64,000 bases of DNA from positions 3,175,501 through 3,239,500 of the forward strand of contig NZ_CP109017.1 in the NCBI RefSeq assembly GCF_036226765.1, read 5' to 3'. Both the position numbers and the translations under genes were made by a program. Each line of letters starts with the position of its first letter. The stretch's first letter is position 1. This stretch comes from Streptomyces sp. NBC_00670. GTDB taxonomy: Bacteria > Actinomycetota > Actinomycetes > Streptomycetales > Streptomycetaceae. Positions 1 to 7,926 of the stretch are shown here, in pieces. The notes under the pieces were generated by a model. That model was not told the origin of the DNA. It worked only from the letters and a program-made list of their open reading frames with translations, and did no database searches.

Positions 1-1
1 C

Positions 2-1486
2 TGCACGGAGCTGGAGCACGGCAACGACGTCGCCGCGATGGAGACCGTCGCCGTACTGGACCGCGCGAGCGGCGGCTTCGACCTGCACACGCCGACGCCG
101 GGCGCGGCCAAGTTCATGCCGAACACCAGTCTGACCGGCGGGCCGAAGACGGCCGTCGTCGCCGCCCGGCTCCTCATCGACGGCGAGGACCAGGGCGTCT
201 TCCTCTTCCTCACCCCGCTCAGCGACGAGCGCGGTCATCTGCCCGGCGTCACGGTCCGCCGTCTGCCCGAGCGCACCGGCACGCCCGTCGACCACTGTCT
301 GACCTCCTTCGACCACGTCCGGCTGCCCCGCGAGGCGCTGCTCCAGGGCGAGCACGGCCGGCTGGCCCCCGACTCCACGCTGACCAGCACGCTCGGCAAC
401 CGGCGCAAGCGGTTCCTGCGCTCGATAGGCCGGGTCACGATGGGCAAGCTCTGCATGAGCGCCGGCACGCTGGGCATGGCCCGGGCCGCGCTCACCCTCG
501 CCGTCCGGCACGCGCACAGCCGCCGGATCGCCGGGCCGCGCGCGGGCGAGCGCATCCCGGTCGCCGCCCACCGCAGCCACCACGGCCGGCTGCTCGACGC
601 GCTGGCGACGGCGTACGCGATGACGTTCCTGCACCGGGCGGTGGTGGACCGGTTCGCCGCCCGGGGTGAGGGGGACCGGGAGGAGGTCGAGCGGCTCACC
701 GCGGTCGCGAAGGGCTGGATCACCTGGCAGGCCCGGGACATCGCCATCGAGTGCCGCGAACGCTGCGGCGCCCAGGGCCTGTTCCCGGCCAACGGGATCT
801 CCGACCTGCCGGCCAGCATCGAGGGCGGCATCACGGCCGAGGGCGACAACCTGGTGATCTGGGTGAAGGCGGCGTCGGAGATGGTCTTCGGCCACCAGGT
901 CCCGCTCCCGCCCACCCGCACGACCTCCGGCGACGATCCCGGCAGCCCCGGTGACCTCGACGACCCGGCCTTCCTGCGCGACCTGCTGCTCCACGCCGAG
1001 TCGATCTGGCAGAACCGCGCCCGCACCGCCCTGCGCGAGGGCCCGTCGGGCGACCCGATGGGCCGCTGGAACGCCACGTCGTCCCCGGCCCTGGAGATGG
1101 TCGAGGCGCACGCCTGCCGGACGGCCGCCGACGCGTTCCTCGCGGCGGCCGACCGCGCCGCGGACCCGGCGGCCCGGTCCGTTCTGCGCGCGCTGTGCCG
1201 GCTCTTCCTCCTGCGCCGCCTCCGCGCGCACACCGGCGACCTGCTGGCGGAGGGCCTGCTCACCCCCGACCAGGTACGGTCCCTGCCGCACGCCGTCGAT
1301 GCGGCGACGGCGGAGTCGGCCCCCCACCTGGCGACACTGGCCGACGCCTTCGCCCTTCCACCGGGCCTGCTCTCCACGATCCCGCTCGCGAACGGCGAGT
1401 CGATCACCGGAACCCCGGAACCGACGACGGCGGACCCTGTCCGAGCGGCGGCGGACCCTGTCCGAGCGCCGGTGGATCAGGGCTGA
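2..1486 (+). CDS. acyl-CoA oxidase/dehydrogenase-family flavoenzyme, 5'-truncated
   Basis: This is the C-terminal 494 codons of an acyl-CoA oxidase-like enzyme, a family that uses FAD to desaturate acyl-CoA at the alpha-beta position. The frame is open from base 2, so the N-terminal domain lies outside the window. The first visible residues, TELEHGND, match the TE(L/M)GHGS-type flavin-contact segment of the middle domain. A helical C-terminal half follows, with ECRERCGAQG resembling the conserved Cys/Gly segment of the oxidase C-domain. The last 30 residues are Pro/Ala-rich and contain a near-repeat (ADPVRA twice). Substrate and pathway cannot be read from the sequence, and no polyketide or fatty-acid neighbours are visible. 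A dehydrogenase rather than a true oxidase is possible. Confidence 0.8.
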   Translation, partial: CTELEHGNDVAAMETVAVLDRASGGFDLHTPTPGAAKFMPNTSLTGGPKTAVVAARLLIDGEDQGVFLFLTPLSDERGHLPGVTVRRLPERTGTPVDHCLTSFDHVRLPREALLQGEHGRLAPDSTLTSTLGNRRKRFLRSIGRVTMGKLCMSAGTLGMARAALTLAVRHAHSRRIAGPRAGERIPVAAHRSHHGRLLDALATAYAMTFLHRAVVDRFAARGEGDREEVERLTAVAKGWITWQARDIAIECRERCGAQGLFPANGISDLPASIEGGITAEGDNLVIWVKAASEMVFGHQVPLPPTRTTSGDDPGSPGDLDDPAFLRDLLLHAESIWQNRARTALREGPSGDPMGRWNATSSPALEMVEAHACRTAADAFLAAADRAADPAARSVLRALCRLFLLRRLRAHTGDLLAEGLLTPDQVRSLPHAVDAATAESAPHLATLADAFALPPGLLSTIPLANGESITGTPEPTTADPVRAAADPVRAPVDQG

Positions 1487-1533
1487 CGGCAGCGCAGGTC
1501 CCGCCCGGGCCCCGGGCCCCGGGCCCCCTGTAC

Positions 1534-1743
1534 TCAGGTGGCCCGGCGGGACCTGATCCGTCCGTTGGCGCTGCGGCGGTCCCGCCGGCGGCGCCTGGCG
1601 GACGCGAGATAGGTGAAGACGGACACGGCGACGGTACCGACGGTGACGACCAGGATCAGGGCGTCCACGGTGGTCGCCCTGGTCACCGCGTAGGCGATGC
1701 CCGCGAGCACCGCCACCGCCCCCAGACCCCTGAGGGTGTTCAT
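1534..1743 (-). CDS. small membrane protein, unknown function
   Basis: Sixty-nine residues: one or two hydrophobic segments (about residues 7-20 and 27-47), then a strongly basic tail rich in Arg (RRRRRDRR). The topology suggests an inner-membrane peptide with a cytoplasmic basic tail. It lies 108 bp downstream of the family-2 glycosyltransferase on the same strand and may be co-transcribed with it. I recognise no family. Small accessory membrane proteins are common beside processive polysaccharide synthases, but that role is only inference. Confidence 0.55.
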   Translation of the reverse strand: MNTLRGLGAVAVLAGIAYAVTRATTVDALILVVTVGTVAVSVFTYLASARRRRRDRRSANGRIRSRRAT

Positions 1744-1821
1744 CTCGTACGACCTGCTTCCTCGACCTGCTGCTTCGAACGCCTCACCGGACCGCTCCGG
1801 CCCGGCTCCTCCGGCTCACCG

Positions 1822-1863
1822 GGTCACTTCCACGCGGTCACTTCCACGCGGTCACTTCCAGGC
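1822..1863. repeat. 14-bp tandem repeat, three units, overlapping the glycosyltransferase stop
   Basis: Three head-to-tail copies of GGTCACTTCCACGC; the third differs at one base (GGTCACTTCCAGGC). The third unit contains the stop codon of the glycosyltransferase read on the minus strand. The first two units repeat its last codons (Trp-Lys-stop) out of context, so slippage here could add or remove copies without altering the protein. Confidence 0.8.
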
Positions 1864-3111
1864 GGACACGCGCGTCACGTACGACTTCAGGATCGACGCG
1901 ACCAGCCAGTACGCCCGGACGACGGTGTACACCAGCTCCGGGATCAGCAGCGCCTCGACGAGCATCGCCTTCCAGCCCAGGTTCCGCACCCGCAGCGCGG
2001 GATAGACGACCCAGAAGGCGAAGAGCGCCACCAGGAGCGGCTGGTGGGAGAAGCCGTGCACGGCCAGCAGCACGAGCTGCTTGGCGCCCCACCCCAGGAT
2101 GTAGGCGAAGCCCATGAGCCCCATGATCATGGTGGCGATGGAGTGCCAGGTGAACTTCGTCCAGCCGCGCCGACGCAGGGTGTCCACGGTCCCGCGGCTC
2201 CACCGTTCGCGCTGCTGGATGAGTTCACGGAGGGTGGGCATGAGGTCGGTGTAGGCGATGCAGAGCTGGTTGGCCGTCACCTTCCAGCCGGACTCCTTGA
2301 GGGCGAGCGTGGTCTCGTAGTCCTCGACGAGGTTGCGGTGGTCCTCCCAGAAGACCTCGCCGCGCCAGTCGATCAGTCCTTGCAGGGCCTCGGCCCGGTA
2401 GAAGGAGCCGGCCCCGGACATCGTGTGCACGTCGCGGCGGTAGCGCGCGTTGGCGGCGCGGCCGTACTCGATGATCTGCATGCCGAGCAGGAACCGCTGC
2501 CAGGGGCTGCGCCACAGGTCGGTACGGCCGAGGCAGGCGGCGCTGACGCCGCCGAGCTCCGGGTCGGAGGCGATGACGTTGCCAGCCCGCTCGACGAACC
2601 GCGGGTGCAGTTCGGTGTCGGCGTCCATGACCAGGACGTGCCGCACCCGGTTGTTCAGCCGGCCGCCGACCGCCTCGCGCAGCCAGCGCAGGCCGAAGTT
2701 GAGGGCGCCCGCCTTCTTGTGCGGGTTGTTGTCGAAGGTGAGGACGACCGTGGGCGGGGTGCGCTCGTCGTCGGCGAACCGGCGCGCGTACTCCTCGGTG
2801 CGGTCGGTGGAGTTGTTGACCACGACGACGATGAGCGAGGGCCGCCGGGTCTGCGCGGCGAGCGAGTTCAGCGACATGAGGACGCCGACCTCCTCGTTGC
2901 GCGCCGGCACGAGGACGACGGTCTCGTAGACCAGCTCGTCCGGCACCCCGGGCCGCGTACCGCGCCCCGCCCCGGACTGCGCGCCGCGCCCTCTGCGATG
3001 CCTGCTGCGGGCGGCGCCGCGCGTCTCGGTGTCCGCCTGCGTCCGCGTGTCGTCGAAGTCCGTTTGCGTCTGCGTGTCGACGTGCACGCTCGGCGCCGTT
3101 GTACCGGCCAC
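1852..3111 (-). CDS. processive family-2 glycosyltransferase (polysaccharide synthase type)
   Basis: A 419-residue membrane glycosyltransferase of the cellulose/hyaluronan/chitin-synthase branch of GT2, which polymerises sugar from a nucleotide-sugar donor at the cytoplasmic face. A Thr/Asp/Arg-rich N-terminus of about 55 residues precedes VLVPARNEE, the nucleotide-binding start of the GT-A fold. VMDADTE is the metal-binding DxD, VEDYETT supplies the acidic base region, and QQRERWSRG is the QxxRW motif of processive enzymes. Three or four C-terminal transmembrane helices follow. The start is GTG. The gene is divergent from a cellulose-binding/glucanase-like protein, which suggests a cell-surface glucan role. 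It differs from classical CslA in being shorter, so the product is unknown. Confidence 0.85.
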   Translation of the reverse strand: MAGTTAPSVHVDTQTQTDFDDTRTQADTETRGAARSRHRRGRGAQSGAGRGTRPGVPDELVYETVVLVPARNEEVGVLMSLNSLAAQTRRPSLIVVVVNNSTDRTEEYARRFADDERTPPTVVLTFDNNPHKKAGALNFGLRWLREAVGGRLNNRVRHVLVMDADTELHPRFVERAGNVIASDPELGGVSAACLGRTDLWRSPWQRFLLGMQIIEYGRAANARYRRDVHTMSGAGSFYRAEALQGLIDWRGEVFWEDHRNLVEDYETTLALKESGWKVTANQLCIAYTDLMPTLRELIQQRERWSRGTVDTLRRRGWTKFTWHSIATMIMGLMGFAYILGWGAKQLVLLAVHGFSHQPLLVALFAFWVVYPALRVRNLGWKAMLVEALLIPELVYTVVRAYWLVASILKSYVTRVSAWK

Positions 3112-3518
3112 TGCCAGCCCCCCACCCGGTCACACAACGCCCCTACGTTGTGTTCAGTTGTGTTCGAGAAGTGAAAACCCCTGGCCGGAAACTACCTCAT
3201 GGTGATCGCACAGCCCAGGGCGAGAACGCGACCGTCCGTCGCACGACGGCTGCATGGTTGAACCTCAAACCAACTGAATGCGCCCGGCCTTACCACTCAA
3301 AAGACTGATAATTCGGATGCTGGGAGTCGATAAGGCACAGCGAGCGATACTGAGCGACAGTGACGAAAACCACACCACAGGCGCCGGGATGACCGCAGTG
3401 TGAAGCACTGGGCGGAGTGTGCCTAGGATGCGCCGGTGACCAGCCAGAGAAACGGCCGCGCCCGTGCTGTGCGACAGATGTCCCAGGCCACGTGCCCGCG
3501 GTCGGCCGGGATATCCGC
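3112..3518. promoter_or_regulatory. divergent intergenic region with a perfect 8-bp dyad at 3132-3153
   Basis: This 407-bp stretch between the divergent glycosyltransferase and the CBM3 protein carries no convincing gene and is less GC-rich than its surroundings. At 3132-3153 is ACACAACG-CCCCTA-CGTTGTGT, an 8-bp inverted repeat with a 6-nt spacer that ends 21 bp upstream of the glycosyltransferase GTG. GTTGTGTTC is repeated directly just beyond it. This is a plausible operator controlling the glycosyltransferase; the cognate regulator is not identifiable. Confidence 0.5.
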
Positions 3519-5000
3519 GTGAGCCGCCGCGACACCCGCCCGAGCCGCCGCCGCGGCGCCCCCAGGCGGGGACGGAACGTGCTCGTTCTCGTACTGTGCG
3601 TGTGCGTCGTCGCGGCGGGGGGTGTGCTGTTCCGCTCGCTGTGGCGGTCCTCGCACGGCGACCCCTCCGCACTCACGGTCCGTTACCGGACCGACGCCCC
3701 GGCCACCTCGACGGTGGCCGCGCCGTGGCTGGAAATCATCAACACGTCCGGGAAGACGGTGGACCTGGCGGACGTGACACTGCGGTACTACTACACGGCC
3801 GACGGAGACTCCGCGTACGGCTCCAACTGCGTGCAGACGGCGCTCGGTTGCTCGCACGTCACCCAGCGCACCGGTGCCTTCGACAAGCCCGCGGAGAAGG
3901 CCGACCACTACCTCGAGATCGGCTTCACGGCCGGTACGGGAACCCTGGCGCCCGGCGGAACCAGCCAGGGCATCGGACTGCAGCTCTACCGCGTCGACCA
4001 CGCGAAGCTGAACCAGGCCAACGACCGCTCGTTCAACGCCGAGGACACCACGTACTCACCATCGAAGCTGGTGACCGCCTACCTCGGCGGCACCCGCGTA
4101 TGGGGCGAGGAACCGGCCGGCACGACACCGCCGGCGGCCGCGGCCGCCGCGGCCGCGCTCCCGAAGTCCGTCCTCTTCGACGACTTCGCCTACGCGGGCC
4201 CGCACGACCCGGCGCTCAAGGCGAACGGCTGGGAGGTCCGCGGCGGCGAGGGCGGCCCGGGCATCGAGGACACGTGGTCGACGTCCGGCGTCAGCTTCCC
4301 GGCGGGCGGGAGCGGCGCGGGCGACGGGAGCACCGGGGGCGACGGGAGCGGCGAGGAGGACCGTGGGGACGGCCAGGCCCTGCGGCTGGTGGCCCGCACG
4401 GACGGAACGAAGCGCGGCACCCGGCAGGCGGAGTTCCACACCGCCCGGCCCACGTTCTTCACCGGCACGCTCGTCGCCCGGGTGTACTTCGGCGACGACC
4501 CGACGAGCGGCAAGGACGGCGACCACATCGCCGAGTCCCTCTTCACCATCTCCCCCGACCACACCTCGTCCAAGTACAGCGAACTCGACTACGAGTACAT
4601 GCCGAACGGCGGCTGGGGCAGCCTGGGTCCCCGTCTCGACACCACCAGCTGGCGCGACAGCACCCGCAACGACCGCGTCACCAGCTCCCACACCCTGAAG
4701 CTCAGCGGCTGGCACACGCTGGCGATCACCGCGGTGAAGGGGAGGACCACCTATTCCGTGGACGGAGAGACCCTCTTCACCAGCGGCAGCCGCCACTTCC
4801 CGCGTGAACGCATGACGATCAACATGAGCACCTGGTTCATCGACCTCCCCTTCAAGGGGGCGTCCCGCACGTGGGACATGCGGGTCGACTGGCTCTACTA
4901 CGCCTCCGGCACCACGGTGCCCGCGAAGACGGCGGAGACCGCGGCAACGGGGTTCGCGTCGGCGGGCGTCCGGTACGTGAACACGCTGCCGGGGTCCTGA
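3519..5000 (+). CDS. membrane-anchored CBM3 protein with glucanase-like C-terminal domain
   Basis: A 493-residue surface protein. An Arg-rich N-terminus precedes one hydrophobic helix (about residues 20-37) that serves as anchor or signal. Residues about 45-195 form a family-3 carbohydrate-binding module: conserved WLEIIN, the ADVTLRYYYT strand, and DDTTYSP-type end are visible as EDTTYSP. An eight-Ala linker follows, then a concanavalin/GH16-like beta domain with YSELDYEYMPNGGWG in place of the GH16 EIDxE signature. Whether it is catalytic is uncertain. A Gly/Ser/Asp-rich loop interrupts the second domain. GTG 3519 was chosen because GGGA lies upstream and the basic residues then directly precede the membrane helix. 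Its context beside a polysaccharide synthase suggests binding or trimming of the product. Confidence 0.75.
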   Translation: MSRRDTRPSRRRGAPRRGRNVLVLVLCVCVVAAGGVLFRSLWRSSHGDPSALTVRYRTDAPATSTVAAPWLEIINTSGKTVDLADVTLRYYYTADGDSAYGSNCVQTALGCSHVTQRTGAFDKPAEKADHYLEIGFTAGTGTLAPGGTSQGIGLQLYRVDHAKLNQANDRSFNAEDTTYSPSKLVTAYLGGTRVWGEEPAGTTPPAAAAAAAALPKSVLFDDFAYAGPHDPALKANGWEVRGGEGGPGIEDTWSTSGVSFPAGGSGAGDGSTGGDGSGEEDRGDGQALRLVARTDGTKRGTRQAEFHTARPTFFTGTLVARVYFGDDPTSGKDGDHIAESLFTISPDHTSSKYSELDYEYMPNGGWGSLGPRLDTTSWRDSTRNDRVTSSHTLKLSGWHTLAITAVKGRTTYSVDGETLFTSGSRHFPRERMTINMSTWFIDLPFKGASRTWDMRVDWLYYASGTTVPAKTAETAATGFASAGVRYVNTLPGS

Positions 5001-5010
5001 CGTCGGGGAC

Positions 5011-5098
5011 GGCCGGACTGCCTGTTGGTGAAGGCAGGACTGCCTGCCGTCGACGGCCGGACTGCCCGATACCGACGGCCGGACTGCCCGAGGGGGCC
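5011..5098. repeat. 22-bp tandem repeat, four units
   Basis: Four units of exactly 22 bp, each with a near-identical core GGACTGCC at 5015, 5037, 5059 and 5081. The unit flanks are diverged (GGCC or GGCA before the core; three units share more of the downstream bases). The 22-bp period is close to two helical turns, so the cores face the same side of the DNA. They lie 11-98 bp after the CBM3 stop and about 105 bp before the methyltransferase start. Confidence 0.8.
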
Positions 5099-5202
5099 GG
5101 TACCGATTCTCGTCGGCGCGGCGGCGTCGCCTCCGCGCCGCCCTCGCAGCAGTGTGACTGCCCGAGCCCAGTCGACGAGGGAAGAATCGAGGCGTCGGAG
5201 CC

Positions 5203-6243
5203 ATGGTGGATGAACCGCAGTCGGAACTCGAGGCCCTGCAGGCGGCCCTCGGTGCCCGTGCCCGTATCCGGCAGTGGGCGGAGGGCGCCGAACTGCTCGA
5301 CCTGCTGCACGCGGCGGCGTCGGAAGGGTGGCTGGAGGCGCTGACCCGGCCCGTCACCGTCGAGGACCTCGCCGGCCTCGGCGGCATCCCGGCCGAGCGC
5401 GCCCGCCGGGCCGTCGAGGTGTTCCTCTCGGCCGGGGTGGTACGTGAGGCGGCCGGAACCCCGGAAACGCTGCCCGCCTTCACCCTGGCCGAAGACTTCG
5501 CCGCACTCCAGGCCGGACCGTCCGGCATACGCACGGACATCGCACTCGACGCCGTCGACGCGGCCCGCGCCCGCATCCGTACGGCGCTGACGGCGAGCGC
5601 GCCGTACGACTGGCAGGAGGACGCGCTCGTCGTCGCCCGGGACTGGGGCATGCTGCCCTCCGACGCCTCACGCGCCCTGTTCGGCATGGCCTACGCGGAG
5701 CTGCCGGAGTACCACGCCCGGCTGGCCGCGGGCGGCCCGCTCCTCGACGTGGGCAGCGGGGTCGGCGGAGCACTGCTCAGCACCGTGACGGCGTACCCGG
5801 CGCTGCGCGCGGTCGGCGTCGAACGGGCCGGCGACGTCGTCGAGGAACTGCGGAACCGGGCTAAGGCCGCCGCCGTGGCCTCCCGCATGGAGGTACGCCA
5901 CGCCGACGCCCAGCACCTCACCGACGAAGCGGTCTACCCCGTCTGCTACTGGGCCCAGGCGTTCTTCCCCCACGGCACCCGCGAGGTCACCCTGGCCGCC
6001 CTCCGGCGCGCCCTCACCCCCGACGGCCTCCTCCTCGTACAGGAACTGACCCCACCCCCGGACGCCTCCTCCCCCGCACCCCTGGGCGCGACCCTGGACG
6101 CACTCGTCGCCGACTGCCGCGACATCCCGCCGGTGGCGAGCGCGGAGTCCCTGACCGCAGAACTCCGAACCGCCGGCTTCACCGACGTGACGGTGACCCC
6201 GACCCCGGTCGGCCGCCTGGTCCTCGCGCGCAACGGGGGGTAG
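5203..6243 (+). CDS. SAM-dependent methyltransferase (O-methyltransferase-like)
   Basis: A 346-residue methyltransferase. Residues about 1-95 are a helical dimerisation/winged-helix region (VTVEDLAGLGGIPAERARRAVEVFLSAG when split across its two helices), as in plant-type O-methyltransferases. The Rossmann domain starts with LLDVGSGVGG, motif I for S-adenosylmethionine binding, followed by the acidic VGVERA end of beta-2 and HADAQHL. The acceptor is unknown. Start ATG 5203 follows GGAGCC. The gene stands alone between the 22-bp repeats and tRNA-Arg, and no biosynthetic cluster is visible around it. Confidence 0.8.
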   Translation: MVDEPQSELEALQAALGARARIRQWAEGAELLDLLHAAASEGWLEALTRPVTVEDLAGLGGIPAERARRAVEVFLSAGVVREAAGTPETLPAFTLAEDFAALQAGPSGIRTDIALDAVDAARARIRTALTASAPYDWQEDALVVARDWGMLPSDASRALFGMAYAELPEYHARLAAGGPLLDVGSGVGGALLSTVTAYPALRAVGVERAGDVVEELRNRAKAAAVASRMEVRHADAQHLTDEAVYPVCYWAQAFFPHGTREVTLAALRRALTPDGLLLVQELTPPPDASSPAPLGATLDALVADCRDIPPVASAESLTAELRTAGFTDVTVTPTPVGRLVLARNGG

Positions 6244-6427
6244 GGCGGCGGGCCGGTAGGGGCGGTGGCGGCGAGCCCCACCCTCACCCCACCCCGCACC
6301 ATCCCGCCCCACACCCACCAGGGCCACCCGCTACACTGGCCGCGGCGAGCAGACCCCCACCGTCCGCTCACCCATCTGTCCACGACACGTCGCTCCCACC
6401 ACGGACACAGTCGTCGACGGATACCCC

Positions 6428-6503
6428 GCCTTCGTAGCTCAGGGGATAGAGCACCGCTCTCCTAAAGCGGGTGTCGCAGGTTCGAATCCTGCCGGGGGCA
6501 CCA
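6428..6503 (+). tRNA. tRNA-Arg (anticodon CCT)
   Basis: A cloverleaf folds fully. The acceptor GCCTTCG pairs with CGGGGGC using two G-U pairs. The D-arm GCTC..GAGC, anticodon stem CCGCT/AGCGG with loop CTCCTAA (anticodon CCT), and T-arm GCAGG-TTCGAAT-CCTGC are present. A CCA is encoded at 6501-6503. The AICE is integrated in its 3' half, and the last bases including CCA are supplied by the element. Confidence 0.95.
6459..6498. repeat. attL core (40 bp, inside tRNA-Arg)
   Basis: The core runs from the anticodon loop to the acceptor stem and is identical to 22298-22337. To its left is chromosomal tRNA 5' sequence; to its right is element DNA (terminator hairpin, arm repeats, int). Confidence 0.95.
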
Positions 6504-6507
6504 GGCA

Positions 6508-6541
6508 AAAGGCCCCGGACCGATCATGGTCCGGGGCCTTT
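6508..6541 (+). terminator. strong hairpin just inside attL
   Basis: A perfect 14-bp stem, AAAGGCCCCGGACC with its complement, around a GATCAT loop and ending in TTT. It starts 5 nt after the tRNA CCA. It belongs to the element and would terminate tRNA-Arg transcription after integration, while also facing the 3' end of int from the other side. Confidence 0.8.
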
Positions 6542-6563
6542 GACATCCACTTCTGACATCAAC
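6541..6563. promoter_or_regulatory. direct repeat pair at left end, probable integrase arm sites
   Basis: TGACATCCAC (6541) and TGACATCAAC (6554), 13 bp apart in the same orientation. The same pair with the same spacing lies inside attR at 22181 and 22194. Placed on both sides of the core, they fit the arm-type sites bound by the N-terminal domain of tyrosine integrases. Confidence 0.65.
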
Positions 6564-6571
6564 GGGCACGA

Positions 6572-7726
6572 CTACCGAGTGCCAGGGCGCCGCTTCCTGA
6601 GCAGCCGGTCCATGTGGCTCATGGCCTCCCGCTGCGTGTCCTGCACGACGTGCGTGTACACGTCCATGGTGATGCTGATCTGCGAGTGCCCGAGGATTTC
6701 CACGACGACGCGGGGCGCGACCCCAGCGGCCGTCAGGAGCGTGGCCGTCCCGTGCCGAGCATCGTGCAGCCGAATCACCCGAAGGCCGGCCGACTCGGCG
6801 ACCCGGGTGAAGGAGCGGTACAGATTGCGCGGCTCGACGGGCCGACCGGTGCAGGTAGCGAAGACGTAATCCGACTCCTGCCACCTCTCCCCCGCCTTGG
6901 CGCGGGCAGCCACCTGCCGCAACCGGTGCCAGCGCAGCGGCGCGATGCAGAGCGCGGGCAACGGAACGGCACGGCGACGACGGCTCTTGGGATCGTCGTC
7001 GTAGAGGACACCACGGCGCCGCTGCACTTGGTGGCGGACGTACAGGACGCGCCCGTCAAGGTCGACGTCGGACCAGCGAAGACCGATGATCTCCCCGCGC
7101 CGCAGGCCCATGGCGATGGCAAGGACGAAGGCCGCGTAAAGCGGGTCCTTCCGGGACGCGGCGAGGAAGTCGAGCGTCTCGTCGAGGGTCCACGGATGCA
7201 GCTCGGGCGTATCCGTCCGGGGCGGCTCGACGAGCTTGGCCACGTTGCGCGTGATCAGTTCCTCGCGGCATGCCGAGGACAGCGCCGAACGCAGCACCCG
7301 GTGCGACTCCTTCGCCGTTGCCGCAGTGGTCTCGTTCTCCAGGCGGACGAGGAAACGGCGCACGTCGGCGACGCCCAGCGATTCAAGCCGCTTGGCGCCG
7401 AGCAGCGGCACCAGGTAGAGCCGGACGTGCGCTTCGTACTTGTCGTACGTGCTCAGCTTCCGCCGAGGCTTGATGACGTTCTCCAGCCAATACGGCAGCC
7501 ACTCGGAGAGCTTGGCCGACTTGGTGGGCACGGGTACGCCCTGGTCCACCTTGTCGAGCAGCTCCCGGCGCTTGGCGTCGCACTCCGCCCAGGTCTTGCC
7601 GTAGGCGAACTTCCGGGCCCGGGTGTCGTCCGGCTGGAGGACGTACACCGCGCACTGAAAGCGACCGTCCTTGCGCTTGGTGATGGTTCCGGCGCCGTTC
7701 GGGTTGCGCTTGCGCTGAGTGGCCAT
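6572..7726 (-). CDS. int: tyrosine site-specific integrase
   Basis: A 384-residue phage-type recombinase that joins attP to the tRNA-Arg attB and, with Xis, excises the element. The basic N-terminus (QRKRNPNGAGTITKRKDGRFQ) fits an arm-binding domain, the middle is a SAM-like core-binding domain, and the C-terminal half has the catalytic set: Arg in MGLRRGEIIGLRW, HDARHG (HxxR), LGHSQISITMDVYTHV with His and the nucleophilic Tyr. The start ATG overlaps the xis stop (TGATG), so int is translationally coupled at the end of the repSA-xis-int operon. The gene ends 74 bp from the att core, as usual for AICEs. Confidence 0.95.
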   Translation of the reverse strand: MATQRKRNPNGAGTITKRKDGRFQCAVYVLQPDDTRARKFAYGKTWAECDAKRRELLDKVDQGVPVPTKSAKLSEWLPYWLENVIKPRRKLSTYDKYEAHVRLYLVPLLGAKRLESLGVADVRRFLVRLENETTAATAKESHRVLRSALSSACREELITRNVAKLVEPPRTDTPELHPWTLDETLDFLAASRKDPLYAAFVLAIAMGLRRGEIIGLRWSDVDLDGRVLYVRHQVQRRRGVLYDDDPKSRRRRAVPLPALCIAPLRWHRLRQVAARAKAGERWQESDYVFATCTGRPVEPRNLYRSFTRVAESAGLRVIRLHDARHGTATLLTAAGVAPRVVVEILGHSQISITMDVYTHVVQDTQREAMSHMDRLLRKRRPGTR

Positions 7727-7926
7727 CAGGCTGCCTCCTCCAACTGGCCGAGGACGAACTCCCGGACGGCATCAGCGGGGATGCGACGAGCACCGTCGAT
7801 TTTGATCGAGACGAGGCGGTGCGATCGGATGAGGTCGTACACCTTGGAACGCCCGAGCTTGAGCCGGGCCATGACCTCCGGCACGGTCAGGAGTTCGGCG
7901 GTAGCGGTGGCGGTGGCGGTGGTCAT
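7726..7926 (-). CDS. xis: excisionase, MerR-like HTH
   Basis: A 66-residue DNA-binding protein of the AlpA/excisionase group. LLTVPEVMARLKLGRSKVYD is the winged-helix HTH, followed by IPADAVREFV. Xis bends attL/attR and directs the integrase to excision. It overlaps repSA upstream (ATGA) and int downstream (TGATG), so the three genes are coupled. Length and position are as in pSAM2-type elements. Confidence 0.9.
   Translation of the reverse strand: MTTATATATAELLTVPEVMARLKLGRSKVYDLIRSHRLVSIKIDGARRIPADAVREFVLGQLEEAA

Noticed and set aside
5203..6243. Secondary-metabolite cluster suggested by methyltransferase, acyl-CoA oxidase and FAD monooxygenase
   Set aside because: The genes are scattered and no core biosynthetic enzyme is present.
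6462..6884. 140-codon ORF crossing tRNA-Arg and attL on the minus strand
   Set aside because: It runs over a tRNA and a terminator and is in another frame of the integrase gene.
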